Source: Apoda limacodes (Eukaryota; Arthropoda; Insecta; Lepidoptera; Limacodidae). Taken from it: DNA of 64,000 nt. Position 1 is the first letter of the stretch, and each line of letters starts with the position of its first letter. The stretch spans positions 8,920,273 to 8,984,272 of the forward strand of contig OX291561.1 of NCBI GenBank assembly GCA_946406115.1, given 5' to 3'. Shown here in pieces: positions 38,451 to 51,949 of the stretch. Made by a program: the position numbers and the translations under genes. The notes under the pieces were generated by a model. It had not been told where the DNA came from. It worked only from the letters and a program-made list of their open reading frames with translations, and did not search any database.

Positions 38451-39536
38451 CGAGGGGTGACCCAATTAAAATTAGGGAATTTTAGTTAAAAAAAAAATAT
38501 TTCTCTACATAGTCTCCTAGCAAGTCCATACATTTAGTCCATCTTTTTTCTAAACCCATAATTCCCTTTGAAAAAAAAACTTTGCCTTGACCCTCCAAAA
38601 ACACCTCTACATCAGTCATCATCTTGCTATCGTCGACAATTTTTTTGCCTCGGAGGTGTTCCTTGAGCCGAGAAAAGAGGTAAAAGTCACTAGGTCTGGC
38701 GAACAGGGTGGGTGTTCGAGCAATTCAGATCCCGTTTCTTGAATGGCAGCCATCGCGACGGGGCGGCGTTTTAAGCCGGTGCGTTGACTTGGTGAAACAA
38801 CACTCCAGCTCGCAGTTTCCCTCGTCTTTTTTCCTGGATAGGCTCCCGCAATCTTCTTATTTGATCTGCGTAGTAAAAGCCCGTAACAGTTGCTCCCTTT
38901 TTCAAGTATCCCACCATAATAATTCCTTCAGCGTCCCAATAAACGGACGCCATAACCTTTCCTGCCGAACTGGACACCTTGAATTTCTTCGGCGTCGGGG
39001 AAGAGGCTCTTTTCTAAGTAATTGACTGCGTTTTAATTTTCAGATCAAATAGTGGATCCAGGTCTCGTCCATGGTCACGAAACGAGACCAAAAAAAATCC
39101 TGATCCTCTTGGAACTTTTCAAAATTCACCCTCAAAATGTCGACTCGTTTTTTCTTTTGCCTTGTCAGTTAACATTCTCGGCACCCAGCGTGCAGAGACA
39201 TTTTCATATGCAGTTCGTTCGCAAAGATTCTTTGAACACTGCCATATGAGATCCCTGTGACCTCAGCTACATACCTTATGGTCACTCTTCGATCTGCCAA
39301 CACGACATCTTCAACTTTTTACGTTGTCTGCAGTGTGGGACGTGGATGGGCGTCCCTCGCGATGTTCGTCTTCTGTGGATGATCTACCCAGCTTAAGCTC
39401 CTTTGCCCAGCGCGCAACTGTTGAATCCGGAGGAGCATAGGCCCTCAATGTTTCCACTAGGTTGCTGTGTATGTCTTTGATAGACATTTTTACAGTTACA
39501 AATATCCGATTATAATTACTTTTGCGTCACCCCTTG
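38451..39536 (-). mobile_element. Inactive mariner element
   Basis: Terminal inverted repeats start ACGAGGGGTGACCCAA / ACAAGGGGTGACGCAA next to TA dinucleotides at both ends (38449-38450 and 39537-39538). About 1.09 kb, shorter than the usual 1.3 kb, so internally deleted. Decayed minus-strand transposase segments include GKVMASVYWDAEGIIMVGYL and KRRGKLRAGVLFHQVNAPA (38771-38977). The second holds Val where the family has a catalytic Asp (HQDNAPAH), so it is dead as well as frame-broken. Confidence 0.85.
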
Positions 39537-39539
39537 TAT

Positions 39540-41841
39540 ATAAAAAAGATGAACACAATGTGAATCTATAAAGTGACAAGTGACAATGTGAAATATCAAG
39601 AATTTCAATAAAAAAACTTGATAATAATAAATAATAAAACTCTAAAAGGCCATGTTACTCAGGATAATAAAACAAGAGTAAAACATTTATGTTACCTTAC
39701 CCAGTTGAATAAAATATAAATACCAAGGATCAAGGACATACCTTTCCTGTCTCAATAAGGTATGTGTCGCGGGTGAAGGTGCCCTACATAAGTTCTTAAA
39801 TGGATTTGGGAATTAGTTGGTAAAGTTGCACAGAGCAAGGTTGCCACTCACTCTGATAGTTTTACTATAGCTTCAAGGACAAAAATTATTAAAGTGTTTC
39901 CTGATTTCTAGATTTTCTCCTTTAACAACATCGCTTACATAATAAATGTTATCCCCTTGTCATTTTACTATTGAACAAAAAATACCCATTAATAGCACTT
40001 AGGCACTAACAAAGTATTTCGTTTTGTGCTTGGTTGAAATTACAAGTAGGGGTAATTTGATTTATCACAAATCATGCTTATTTTTTTTATCAACTCACCA
40101 AGGATGCTTTACCTACAAAATAAATTATTTTTTTGAAAAATCTCGCGTGAGATCAATGTAAGTGGGGAAGGGTTCGAGCCAAATCTTATGACATATCACC
40201 TAAGAGGCAGGGGGAGTCGAAAAATCGCCTCACGTAATTTATGGACGCCCCCTTCAAGTCCGGCAGATACTCCCAGAGATTATCGCGTTCAAACAAAGCC
40301 TTACTATACTAATTTCGTGTAGATGAGTATTATTTTTAACACTGTACATTACTGCTAATGAAGTTTACAAGTCAAGTTATCTACCTATTATTATGTTATG
40401 CAACATGTGTGTCAGACATTAAAATTATTTATTTCATAACTTAAATCTTGCAAATTCGGCCTAGATTATACATGTGCAAATAACTTGCAACTGAAGGGGG
40501 CGTGTATGTACATGTAGATCGTTGACTTGACAGTAACAAGTTAATTTAATCAAGTTGTCAGAGTAACTCCTCGTTGTTCATAACTTAAATTCCATTGAAT
40601 AAACCAATTCAAAGTTATTAATTTATATAGGTTCTAAACTCTAAAGTACAACAAAGTAAATAAATACTTAATAATGTATTACAAATACAACGGAACTGTG
40701 AAGGTGAAAAAGTCTAGGTTTCTTTTTTATAGGAACCCCTAAGGTAGCAAATAAGCTCATGGCCCGCCGTTTTATTTACGCATTACCGACCCTTTAAAAA
40801 TCTTCTAACATCAAGCCTATAGAGAATTTACTGCAGACAGAGAAACTCTTCGTCCTGCCCGATCGTCCGCCAATTTTGAAATCGGAAAGAAAACTCAGAA
40901 ATTATTTAACATTTTGATGCAACAGCTCTATCATGCCGACTGAATTCCGGATGGAAACTTGCCTTATTTTTCAGTCTTATTGCAACACGGCGGCGCAGGT
41001 TATTTCCGGAACCGTAACAGAAATTGGGCCATGACAGCTGCATCCGTACGATTTCTTCAACAGACCTTGTAAAAATCGTCCAATCTACAATTTCTGTACT
41101 TTTAATTTAGCTTATTATTTCTTATGGATGTTTCCTTAACACAAAATTGTTAATTGTTGTTTGCCTTCCTTTTCAAAAGTGCGATCGACCTTAATTGGCA
41201 GATTATTGCTTCTTATTAAACCTTTTCGCAATTTGATACAAGGTAGTTTAGTTAGAGTTTCCGAAAACGATTACGTTAGGTACCTACGGTAGATTTAAAA
41301 TGTTAGCAAACAAGTACATTATGATACAAGTGAGCTAAAGGTTGCGCTTTACAGACGAGCATGTGGCTTGCAGCGCGAGCCGAAATCGAGGGCGTAATTC
41401 AGCCGATTGTGTGTTGAGCAGAGCTCACGAGCGTCATACGACTGTTTTCAACGCACTTGAAGAACAGAAAATACGTATATTAGACTTAAAAGTTTGCAAA
41501 AAGTTAATATTTGATAGAATCTAAGCGTTTCAATATGTGTTTGACAAATAAGTTGAATTTATTTTTCCAAAAATAAAGTTAACGGTGCAGTAAAGGTTGC
41601 TTTATGAGCAAGTGTGTTGAAAAATAATTTATTAGTGACCCTAATAACTAGAGATCATAATGAAAAAAATGAACGTTATTTATATCATACTACATACTAA
41701 GTTCATTAAAAAAAATACAAAATGTCTCAATGTGGTTAAATAAGATATTGTGGTTTACGATATGGGAAACATATTGACAAACCTACCTTAGTCGATGGGC
41801 TCACCATCTATCACGCAGGACTAAGGACTTACTTAAGACCC
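39540..41841. other. Non-coding stretch
   Basis: AT-rich with weak repeat traces. A CR1-tail-like segment (AAGGTAGCAAATAAGCTCATGGCC) sits at about 40740. No supported gene. Confidence 0.4.
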
Positions 41842-41930
41842 TATAAACTGCGCTCTAGCGCCGCCACTTTATTGTTTATTTATTTTTCGTGCAAAACGTA
41901 TTTAAAAAAAAAAGGCTGTAAAAATTTAAA
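41842..41930 (+). repeat. One end of a TTAA-type MITE
   Basis: TTAAGACCCTATAAACTGCG, then AGCGCCGCCAC and TTTCGTGCAAAACGTATTT match the left end of the complete MITE at 56451-56787. The other end is missing, so it is a truncated copy. Confidence 0.5.
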
Positions 41931-43984
41931 ATACTTAATCATAGTAGATAGATTTCCGGGTAAGAGAAGTCCAGGTTGTCAGAGACGTATCTGGGCGACA
42001 TAAAATTGGACTGTAATAGTATTCCACTATCTGAAGAACGCAACAAGGGATCGCATGTGTTGCTGACTTTTGCCTAACTGATCATCAAACTTCCCTACGA
42101 ACTGACATAACATCACGCCTGTTTCCCAAAAGATCAAAGATTTCCACTTGACTACGATCCTGGCACACTTCGTTTGCTTCAGCCACACGCATCAATGCTT
42201 TTATACACGTTCGACAGCTTAGACTACGAAGATAGCATCAAATGATAACAACTTAGTCACAATCCCCTTAAAATACTAACGTCAAAAAATGAGTTGATTA
42301 TTTTTAAGATTAATAACCGGGTCTCTTTCTTTTATTTGTTTTCAGTAAATATAAAAAATAGACTAGTTTTAATTCAATATTGACTTGCTTTTCTTGTCCA
42401 AACTGCAATCAGACACGTCAGAAATGATTGCACTGATAACTGCAAGATTTAGACAATCGGGACATGTCTTGTTTGTCATCGTTCGTATATTTGAGTATAA
42501 CACAAAAAAAAAACCAAAATGGCGATCTAGGTCGACGCGTAATTCCTAAAACTAACAAAGAAAACAGCCTATAGAAGTATAGATAAATGAAGATTTTGAT
42601 GTAAACAAGAGGAAGGTTTAAGGTTTGGTATGGTTACAGATTCAGTTGTTACCTCAAATGTTGTTTGAACCTACTGGCCTCTCCTTAAAAAAAGGAGGCT
42701 TAGCCCATAATCCAGTCCGGAGTGCGCCCGCCCAAGTCTTCGCAAACCTACCGATGGTCGGGAACTGTGCAATATTTACACGAACCATGTCCACCCCTCT
42801 GTATCTCCGTTGAAATTTATGCTTAGTGTTAAATCCTAACGCCAAACGTGATTTAGATATGGGCTTCGTTAACAAGCGAGCCTTAAGAGGGGGCATTAAT
42901 CCAAACGAATTTTGCTAACAACGCGGAAAATAAATGAAGAATGGGCGAAAAGCATTAAAAATTATAACTACTATTAAAATATTGACTAATATTATTTGTA
43001 TTCAAAATTTGATAAAAGCCTAGGTTTTGTATTAAGCAATATTATAATGAAATTCCAGTTAATATATATTTACCGTCTTAAAAATAAATCTAACATTGCT
43101 GACCACTAGAGGTAACTGTTATTTTTTCTTTCGAGAAAATTTTATTGCATTATTTTTTTGCTGATAACAGACCTTGGAATAGTGCAGTATCTGAATGTTT
43201 TTTTTCTGCTATCCAGTGGACTTAATTTACACACATTCAATTATTCTGTAAGAAATTTACCTTTAACCCTCTCTTAAACGAAATTAAACTTAAGTTCGAA
43301 TTTGGGTCAGCTGAACCGTACACGTTCAAGTTGCGTGGGTCTAAGTCATGTTAATGGTTTTGCCTCTGGTTTTTAAACCGAACATATTATTTGAATTTCT
43401 TTGAGTATCGATTACCTATGCTACGCTATGCTAGTTTAGTTTTGATTGCTACAGAAATAAAAGTTTGAATTTGATTCAGGGATAGGATTATTCCGTAAAT
43501 GTTAGCTAATAGCACCCATTTGGTTTGAAGTTCAGAGCCCATCTAGCATCACAAATATCTTTCAGTCCATTCTTGCTTAACAATAATAAACAAACAGTGA
43601 TCAATACAGAAATACCTCACTTCTCATAAGTTCGAGTCCACTCTTCCGTAATTATTTTTGATCACAGAATTAAAATTTCATCCATGAGAATGCAACAGAC
43701 AAAATAATGTACTTATGTTAATGCTTATTTATTTGCAAATGTAATGAATTATTATTATTTTCAGAATGTTGAGAGCTGACAAAGCGAACTGTTACTTCGG
43801 AAGTATAGTTTTTAAATGACATAAAATTACACGCCAAATTTTCTGCCCTGTTTTGTCCTTATTTACCTTATAAAGGTGAGCTAGTTCTGCAGTCACAGAT
43901 CCACTCGCCGCCCTCTCTTAATGACAAAAGTTAAATTTTCAAGTTTCAATTTTTATACTTGAAGTAAACAAAATGTTTTTGAGC
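41931..43984. other. Non-coding stretch
   Basis: No gene seen. A repeat piece with AAAGGAGGCTTAGCCC at 42690 is shared with 12.03 and 53.07 kb. Confidence 0.4.
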
Positions 43985-44395
43985 CTTTTGGACATTCCAC
44001 ACCACATTTGAAATCAAACCGCATACCTTAGAACCTAAATAGTCGCGCACAGTACGGTTTTAAAGGTTTACGCTTAGGTTGCGGTAAGTACTTCCTGAAT
44101 GTATACCATCTCCGCATTGTCTTGAACATCAAATACTAAATTGATTACTCCACGAAAACGGTTGAGTTCGTAGTCGTATCAAATTGCGCAAAGCCGATTT
44201 CGTGTGGCTAAGCATTAATTTACCATTTGTCAACATATAGGTTTACGAGGTGTTTTGTTTCAAAGCATACTTTGCTGTAGTTGATATGACCAATATTTAA
44301 ATTATTTCATATGCTTATTCAATATTGTGTGTGGGGTGTTTTAGGAAAGAAGTTATTAGATTTTTGACGGGTCGGTAAAGCGCGAGTAACACCGT
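43985..44395 (+). repeat. CR1 3' fragments split by an insertion
   Basis: Bases about 44005-44100 follow the CR1 end region seen at 38.0 kb (CCGCATACCTTAGAACC, TAGTCGCGCACAG), and 44346-44395 continue it (AAGTTATTAGATTTTTGACG then GGTC-AAAGCGCGAGT). About 240 bases of unrelated sequence separate the two. Confidence 0.5.
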
Positions 44396-44672
44396 TTTCA
44401 AGTAGCTTATGTCCTTTTCCGGGACTAAAACTATCTCCATGCCAAATTTCCTGCGGTTCCACTAACCCGAAATAAGATCATCGGTCTAGGATTTCAGCGG
44501 CAACTCCTAAATCATAGAAAATAAACCGACTCACAATTTTTAGTAGCCTATGATCTTTCTCAGGTCTCCAAACTATCTCCATGCCAAATTTCATCTCAAT
44601 CGGTACAGCTGTTAAAGTGTGCAAAGGTTACAGACAGACAGAGCTACTTTCGCATTTATAATATAAGTATGG
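44396..44672 (-). repeat. Inverted copy of the 35.5-kb interspersed repeat
   Basis: Contains ACTATCTCCATGCCAAATTT twice (44427 and 44573), and ends with CTTTCGCATTTATAATATAAGTATGGA, split here as CTTTCGCATTTATAATA and TAAGTATGGA. It is the reverse of the family at 35.50 kb and likewise partly duplicated in tandem. Confidence 0.6.
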
Positions 44673-47600
44673 ATTATTATTGCCTATCAATCAATCTTAA
44701 AATAATCCGCGAAATAGCCTTTCGTTTTAAAGATCCAACGAAAATGTGTGCAAAACAAGATTGATTACTGTTGTGTTCTTTACGTGTCTCGCTACGACTC
44801 CGAAAGTCTTTATCTCCTATATCTGATATGATAAGTTGATCTCATTTGAGCTGTGTGTACGTAAGGCATGGATACGGGGTCAACTGCTCAGCGACAGACA
44901 AATTTACCTGGTTTCAATATGTTTGTGACTTACTTTGCTACTTTACATAGTTCGTGTATACTTTCGTGGTTAAAAATGAGAAGAAAAAGAGCACGTTTTC
45001 AGAAGAGAGAGAAGAGAGAAGAGAGAGAAAGAAGAGAAATCATAATACTTATGTTAGCAGCAGCCTTAGCATAAGTTTAACTACATAGTATTTGAATAGT
45101 TACGTAAAGTTTCGTAAACCTAACAATTCTATATGAAATAATTGATTAGCACCATTTTTGGGCGCAAACTACATGTCCCATACAAATTTTAGTTGTTTTG
45201 TGTCAGTTCACCCTAAATATTCGATTCGATAGTACACTCATGCTATGCCCTTACATGAATTTTAGTGACTTATTTATCAGGATATGTACTGTTGTTTTTA
45301 TTATCGCTACCAGACAGGCCGTATGCTTGTTTGTCACCTAAACAATAATTAAATTAATAATAAAGCAGAACCATGCAGATAAGTTTCTTGTTCAGTCGAG
45401 AAGCCATAAGATATGAGGCCCTTTCGTGATGAGGTCGTCGTTTTGGTCTCCCGCGGAGACAATCATGTCAACAATCTGGACAAAAAGATACAGCAACAAG
45501 GTTAATATTTAATAAAGCCGCTGTAAGAGACAAGGTGACGCGTAAACTAATTTAATTTTTAACTGCCTCCAACTCATTTTGGACTGTTTCGCTTGCTATG
45601 TAATCAAATACGTTCTTTATTTAAGGCTCAGATCAACATAAGAAAAAGCATTTTTTTATAAGCCACTTGAATAATTATGTGTGGATAAATCCCCACATAT
45701 AGTCGAAAAATAGTGGTCAAGTCAAAGTATTTATTTAGTCAAAGATTATTTATGTTATATTTCGTTGAAGTGATTAATAAAGGTCAGCTCATACCAAGAC
45801 GCGACGCGACGTGAAGCGGCTTGAGCTGACCATGTAGTCTGTATTAATAGATCGAAGTTTTTGTCTCAAGAACAATGGCTATTCTGGAGTTAGAAAATCT
45901 AATGATTGAGGCTTGGAATGACATTTGTCGCATATTGAGACAAAAATAAAAAAATAAATAAACGGGGGTACTTCCCGTTGACATAGAATCATGAAATTAG
46001 GCAAGAAGCAAGATGTTACATTACATAGAAAAAAAAAACAAAAACTGATAATTAAGGCATAAAACTGTAAGACTTATCTCATGATGGAAGAACTATCTAC
46101 ATTTAATAAGTTTGTACGAAACGCTCTGATGATGTGATGTATTTGTGTTACTTAAAGACGTAAACCTAGTGAAATCAAGTAACGAGAATGGGCATCATTC
46201 TTTATTATAGTCACAACACAACAACAAGAAGGTTTGTAAAAAACAAGGCAAGTCACCATACAAATATCCCGTTCATTTTTCAAATTAGCTGAGGAAAGAT
46301 TCATCAATTACCTGGCACAGTCGGTGCGATGATGAATGATACTTAGGCTTGGCAGACGCCAAGTTATGCCGTTTTTTTTTTTCACTTAATGGTTTTGACC
46401 CACCATAAGTTTCCAGACGTGGTGGTCATTGTACTTAGTCACGCGATGCTAGGCTCTGGCGCGGCCGTTCGCGTTTCTTGTATGCTACTTTTGGGTCTAC
46501 ACACTTAAATTCAGTCGCATGTGATATTTTTAGTTAATTTTAACGGTATCTACTATTTTCATGTCATTATTTTGCATGTAGTATTGTAGGTATTAAAAGC
46601 GCTCGTTGGAATGTAAGAAAAGAACAAGATTACTTTTTGAAGTGAAAACTTCTTTAGCGGCGTTGTGCACTTTTTTTGGTATGGGTAAAAAATTATAAAC
46701 TCGCGTCAGGTCATGTGGCCTAATCGTGGAAATTCGTAAGACGGAAACTGTAATGCCACGCCTATTATAATTTTTATTTTTAGTATTCGCGATTATGAGT
46801 AAGTACAGGGAGGTTGGATATGGAATTTTAATTCTATGACAGATTGCGATGTCAAATATACTACGTCAAAAAAGTAAATAAACAAACATTATTATTTCTT
46901 GACAATGTCAAAGACATGTCTTGTGACATATTTGAGTGTTAAGCGCGAATCGTGTGTAAAGGTTTTCACTTCTGCCGGCACTCCCGGAGTGCAACTCGTT
47001 TTTTTTTTTTTATAACGCAGCTAAGGACTATAGTCTATAGACTAAAGCCCGCCCGGATGTTGAGGTGTTACCGTAAGCGTAGAATATGGACGCGTGCAAC
47101 AACAGGGTAGACCCTAGGTAAAACCATTAGAATTAAATATTTTTATTCATAATGAAAAACGGAATACATAGACAATTGAATTGTGGAAATAAATAGTTAA
47201 AAATATATTATAATTGAAATCTTCTAAAAGTCTTAAAAGCTTTAACAGTTTGGCTTAGATTGCTTATTATTATTTTCATTTGGTTTATTAAGTTAATATA
47301 CTTTTCCGAACTAGTGCGGAAAGGTACTTCAGTTTTTTTTTAACTTATGTGGGAAAGTATAATATATATACTTTACTTTTTCACTGTAAGTGTGCAGTGT
47401 ACAACTTTCTTCAAGCCATATTTCATTGGATAAATTGTATGTAATAGGCAATGTTTTCTTCTTGTTAGTGCATCCAGCGGTTATAATATTATCTAATTAA
47501 ACAGCCGGTGCACTAACACAATTATAGGATTGCGGTCACCAGTAGATTACGCGTTCAGTGTCGCTGCAGAAGTCTGTTGGGTGCTTACAGATTTTGCTTA

Positions 47601-47759
47601 TGAAATATGTAAATGAATTAAGATGAGAAAATCGAAATGTAGTTTTCGCACACTAAGTGCATGACAGATCTAATAAGTAGTAATATTTTGTGTAGCAAGT
47701 AGTATTCTCAAAGATTTCTTAGCGGTGTGTTTGTGAATTGTAAATGCTTCGTCATGCTA
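44673..47759. other. Non-coding stretch with small palindrome
   Basis: No supported gene. A nine-base perfect inverted repeat (GGTCAGCTC / GAGCTGACC) spans 45782-45831 with GACGCGACGCGACG inside. The ORF at 44868 ends in a GAGA-type simple repeat (about 45000-45045). Confidence 0.4.
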
Positions 47760-47819
47760 GGCAACTGTTACTTGCTTAGCGACATTCCTTCCCCCCTGAT
47801 CAGCCAGATACGTCCCCCT

Positions 47820-48085
47820 TGCTGGGGCACGAGATACTCTCACCGAAAGAGGTTTGGGCCATACGTCCATAGTTCACACGCGGGCCTTTTGCGGATTGTG
47901 GACTTCACATATGTCTTTTTGACGTATGCGGGTTTCCTCACGCTGTTTTCTTGCACCAAAAAGCATGCGAAGTGAATAATCAATGTATTTGAGAAATTAA
48001 GAAAGACTCATTGTTACATGCCGGGCTCTAACCTTGGCCACTCAGGAAGCAAGGTGAAATCGAAACCCCTAAGACACCTTTAAGC
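47820..48085. repeat. tRNA-like SINE or related repeat
   Basis: The part at 47998-48075 (AAGAAAGACTCATTG, then AAGGTGAAATCGAAACCCCT) recurs at 58798-58875. Upstream text (GGGTTTCCTCACGCTGTTTTC) is, from memory, typical of a very common lepidopteran family. Confidence 0.5.
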
Positions 48086-49024
48086 ATGACTCCTACGTTT
48101 TGGTAACTAAGCTAATCTTAAATTTTTGCTGTGTCATAAATACTCATAACATGACAATATTCATAAGTTAATTTCATCAGTGTTGGATTTTCTTTGTCGT
48201 AAAAGACTTGGCCCAAAATAAAAACTAACATGGCACTGTCTATCCTGCAAGAATTATAATACATTGGCTAGCAGATTACAGAGAGTGATAGTTATTTATT
48301 TATTTATTTATATTCTTTATTGAACACCAAAAGTATGAAGTTATTTAATAACTTCTAACATTATACGATACACTACTTTATGTTGGCAGCATATTTTCAA
48401 ACAGCTGTTTTACACTCATCAACTCTACTCCAGATATTTAAAAATACGCAAGGTATTTATTCGAATGTACCTAATTTACGTTTACTCTTTCCCACGATTG
48501 CGAAGATGTATTCTTAGTACGAAGTGCGTTTTGCTGCTTTTTTTCATTCATCACATCATCATTTACTACTGAAGCAATGCAATTTGTAATCATCTCTACT
48601 CGATGATGTGGCATTTAAGAATAAACCTTATCTGTTTCAAAATAAGTGTGAGATTTGATCGTCTCTGATTGTGGAATATTATTTGAAGCGATGTTAACGG
48701 AGGGCTGTCCAAGGACGTCCATTGTCGATCCGGCCGTTTTACCTCTTGGACGATTTCTAGATAAAAGGCTGGATAGAACGTAGGGTTGTCAACGTGTCAT
48801 ATATATATAACAGAGTTAAATTTATTACCAATTACGAATTATATAAAATAACAGTCTTCTGCATGCTTGTTACGAACTTTCTGAGTGGATCGGGGAATTT
48901 ACATAGTGTAATACTTTTGTATTTTGCCATACAAATATGTGATTGTGTGAGTGTAGTATTGTGTCGAATAAAATACGTAGATATAATTATTAATATAATA
49001 AATAAATAAAATATAAATATTGGG

Positions 49025-49262
49025 GAAGTGGGGGTGTGCAATGTGACACATCGCACACCATGCTTTCCTTCATGTTGTGGATACCAACCAATGGGTACAA
49101 ATACATGTATATATACTTTTTTTTGTAAACACATACATATTACACATAGAAAACACACAGTCGTAAGACATACACAAATGTGTATCACATAAATGTTTGT
49201 CTTGTGCGGGAATCGAACCTATGCCCCTCGATTCAGCAGTCAGTAGCCGACGAAAGTTACTT
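49025..49262 (-). repeat. tRNA-derived SINE, minus strand
   Basis: Reverse-strand copy of the SINE at 450-665. B-box at about 49208-49220 (CGGGAATCGAACC reversed), followed by the shared TATATACTTTTTTTTGTAA and CACATACATATTACACATAG segments. It is longer at its tRNA-like end than the first copy. Confidence 0.6.
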
Positions 49263-49417
49263 GAAGGTACGAAGAAGGATATATAGGCTACTTTTTATCC
49301 CAACAAAATTAAGTTTTCACCGGAATAACTATAACTGAATTTTACATGACGAATTAAAGCTATAGCTTGCTACTTCAAACTTTTTTATTATCAAAGTACA
49401 TTAGAAGAATACAATTC

Positions 49418-49790
49418 GGAGCGCCTCTCAGCGTGCTTCATACAAACGAATTTTACACTTATTTTTGACACTTGCTGATCGAACATCACGAAATTTTGAA
49501 GACATGTTCTAGTAATAAATATCTAGGTCTGCAGTGTGTCAGTTTTCTGTTAAATTTTATAGTTCAAAAGTTATACAGGTTTCTAGTTTTTCATACAAAT
49601 GGTTTAAAAAAAAAGATCTGTAGTTAATATAAACATTTTACAAGATTTTGGAAAACCACAGACATAGTTATTCGGCTTGGGATTATGACTAAGAAATTTC
49701 ACAGTGATTGATCGGTAAATGTCAAAAAAAAATGACAAATTCGTTTGTATGAAGCCCGCTGTGAGGCGCCGCGAATCTTATCCTCTTAAA
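49418..49790. mobile_element. MITE with about 45-bp terminal inverted repeats
   Basis: The left end (ATTCGGAGCGCCTCTCAGCG, then GCTTCATACAAACGAATTT) matches the reverse complement of the right end (AAATTCGTTTGTATGAAGC, then GAGGCGCCGCGAAT). Both continue inward to TTTTTGACA. About 365 bases in total with no coding sequence. The superfamily is not clear. Confidence 0.75.
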
Positions 49791-50681
49791 TCTCACGCCA
49801 ATAACCGAATTTACCGCAGAAGAGCCGCTGGCAAAAGCTAGTAAGATAATAAAAGTTTGTTTATCGACCGTGATTTTAACACCAACCTCTGCCATGACCC
49901 GAATCAATTCACCTCTGGTGGTCTACACCTTAAAGATTAACTATTAACTCAAATTCATTTAATTTAATCAATCACCATCGTTAATTAGCCGTGAAAATGT
50001 ATTGTATTGATTACTGGCCTTAAGTTTTATTTAATGCTTTTTACTATTATAGGTCGCCATTAAAATATTTTAGTCATGCTGGTTTGAATGTTAATGGGGT
50101 GCTTAGTTATTTGTTTTCGATTAAATTCCTTGTTAATGACAAAGTAGAATCGGTTTTAAAGTACCTAAGTTGGTAATTTTATACAAGTTCTGTCTGTTTA
50201 TTAGCCAGAACTCGAAGCGTGGCTAAAGAGCGGGTAAAAAGTCCGACGAATTCTGCATACAACGCGGAATATCAATGTAGTATGGGCAAAAAACATTAAA
50301 AACATTTTATTGCATTATGTTTTTGCTAATATGGAGACATGGGAATGGGAAAACATGTGTCGTTTTATTATTTATTTGGACTTGATTTACTCTCTGAAAA
50401 TTTAATTCTACCATAAGCAATTTACCTTTATGCCCCCTCTTTAGAGGGCTCCCAATGCGCATTTACTTTATGGGCGTTATGCTGAAATCGACGATGTTTA
50501 TATCAAATAAAGTTAATTTTTCTGTGGCTAAAATATCTTGCAATTGACGGACAGCATACCGTGAAAAGTGGAAATTTAGTAGTTTCAATTATGTAACAAA
50601 AGGAGATTCAGCTCAATTTTATTGTAAGAGTGTTGTTAAACGTGATTTCTACGTTATAATTTTTATGTTTGGTGGTTTCAG
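49791..50681. other. Non-coding stretch
   Basis: AT-rich; no supported gene. It ends at the acceptor of the candidate exon at 50682. Confidence 0.4.
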
Positions 50682-50772
50682 GTGTGCGGATGTGACAGGG
50701 GGCTCGATGAGACGCTGCTAAAGATCTGTAGGTGGGGGGGTAGCGGCGCCACGCTGCGCGGTTCACTAACAC
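50682..50772 (+). CDS. Candidate isolated host exon
   Basis: Acceptor GGTGGTTTCAG ends at 50681 and donor ACGTAAGG follows at 50773. The 91 bases are GC-rich against an AT-rich background and open in one frame: a Cys-rich start (VCGCDRG) then LDETLLKICRWGG and SGATLRGSL. Good splice sites plus the composition contrast support an exon, perhaps of a large-intron host gene, but no partner exon was found and the product is not recognised. Confidence 0.4.
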
Positions 50773-51949
50773 GTAAGGTTACTCTTACTTAAAAACAACA
50801 CAAGTTTTTATTACAGAAGTACGTCGAGAACCTACAACCGGGCTGTAACAAAGCCTGTTCGTCAATAATTATTATAAGGGGAGGTTACATCTAACTATTT
50901 CGTAGCAGAATTGTTAGCGGTTTGCGTTTCATTAGCTTTTGGCAGCAAAAATGTTGATTTAATCTATGTTGAGAGTTGGGTATTTTTTGCTAATTTCTGA
51001 CAGCAGTCAAATGCGTTTTGTTTTAACAATAATATCATCGCTGAAAATTATCAGCTGCGCTTAGACGAAACGGGTATTTTGTGATAAAATAAGGTTTTGC
51101 TATTATATTGCAACGCCGCTCAGAAGAAACGCGCCTTATATGTAGATTTGTCAAAATTGTTTACTATCTTAAACTTTCTTTCGCCAACAGCTTGCACTCA
51201 GTACGTAGCTCCATTCTGCAATAATATATTGTCCCCCCGTTATGAGTTCTGGGAGCTGATTGGGACCAGTTTTGAGAACACCAGACTCTGGATTCGAGAG
51301 GAAAATGTGTGTAAGTAGATCTTACCTCTCGAGACTAGTCGTGATCCGTGAAAGTACTCGCATACATTTTTCTTTTGAATTTCAGAATCTGTTGCACGCA
51401 AAACTGTTCTCAATAACCTCCCAGAGTCAAATTAACTTATTAATATAATCCAAAATACGGTGGCCTCATACCGTATGACGACTTACCTTTCACACTAATG
51501 CGTACCCAATTCCAGACGAAAATTCGGTCTGAACCTAATGCAGTCACGCGATCCGGTATGTGCGGAGTACCGAGTACTCAACTGAATCGTCAGTACCTTC
51601 TAGAATCAAATAACACTGAAAGTTTTTGCCACAGGCGAGTTTAAGTCGTTTTAGAAATTTAATTTTATCTATAAACACCCATTATTATAAGAAAATATTT
51701 TCCCACGCCACGGATTAACGCAATAGTGTTTTTTTATACAATAAACTTATCTACGCAATCTACATGTGTTCAGGAGTATTAGTTTAACATACATTTTAAA
51801 AATACATGGGCTCAGTGCAAGTTAATTTTCCATAACAGGTAAGATTAGGTACCGTATTATTTTTTTTTTTAAATAAAGAAACCATATAATTCTGTAGTAA
51901 GTCTGTAGTGACTGAATGTTATCTATTTGTTTTGCTGAATAATTTTTTT
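50773..51949. other. Non-coding stretch
   Basis: No supported gene; overlapping short ORFs near 51097-51448 show no features. Confidence 0.4.
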
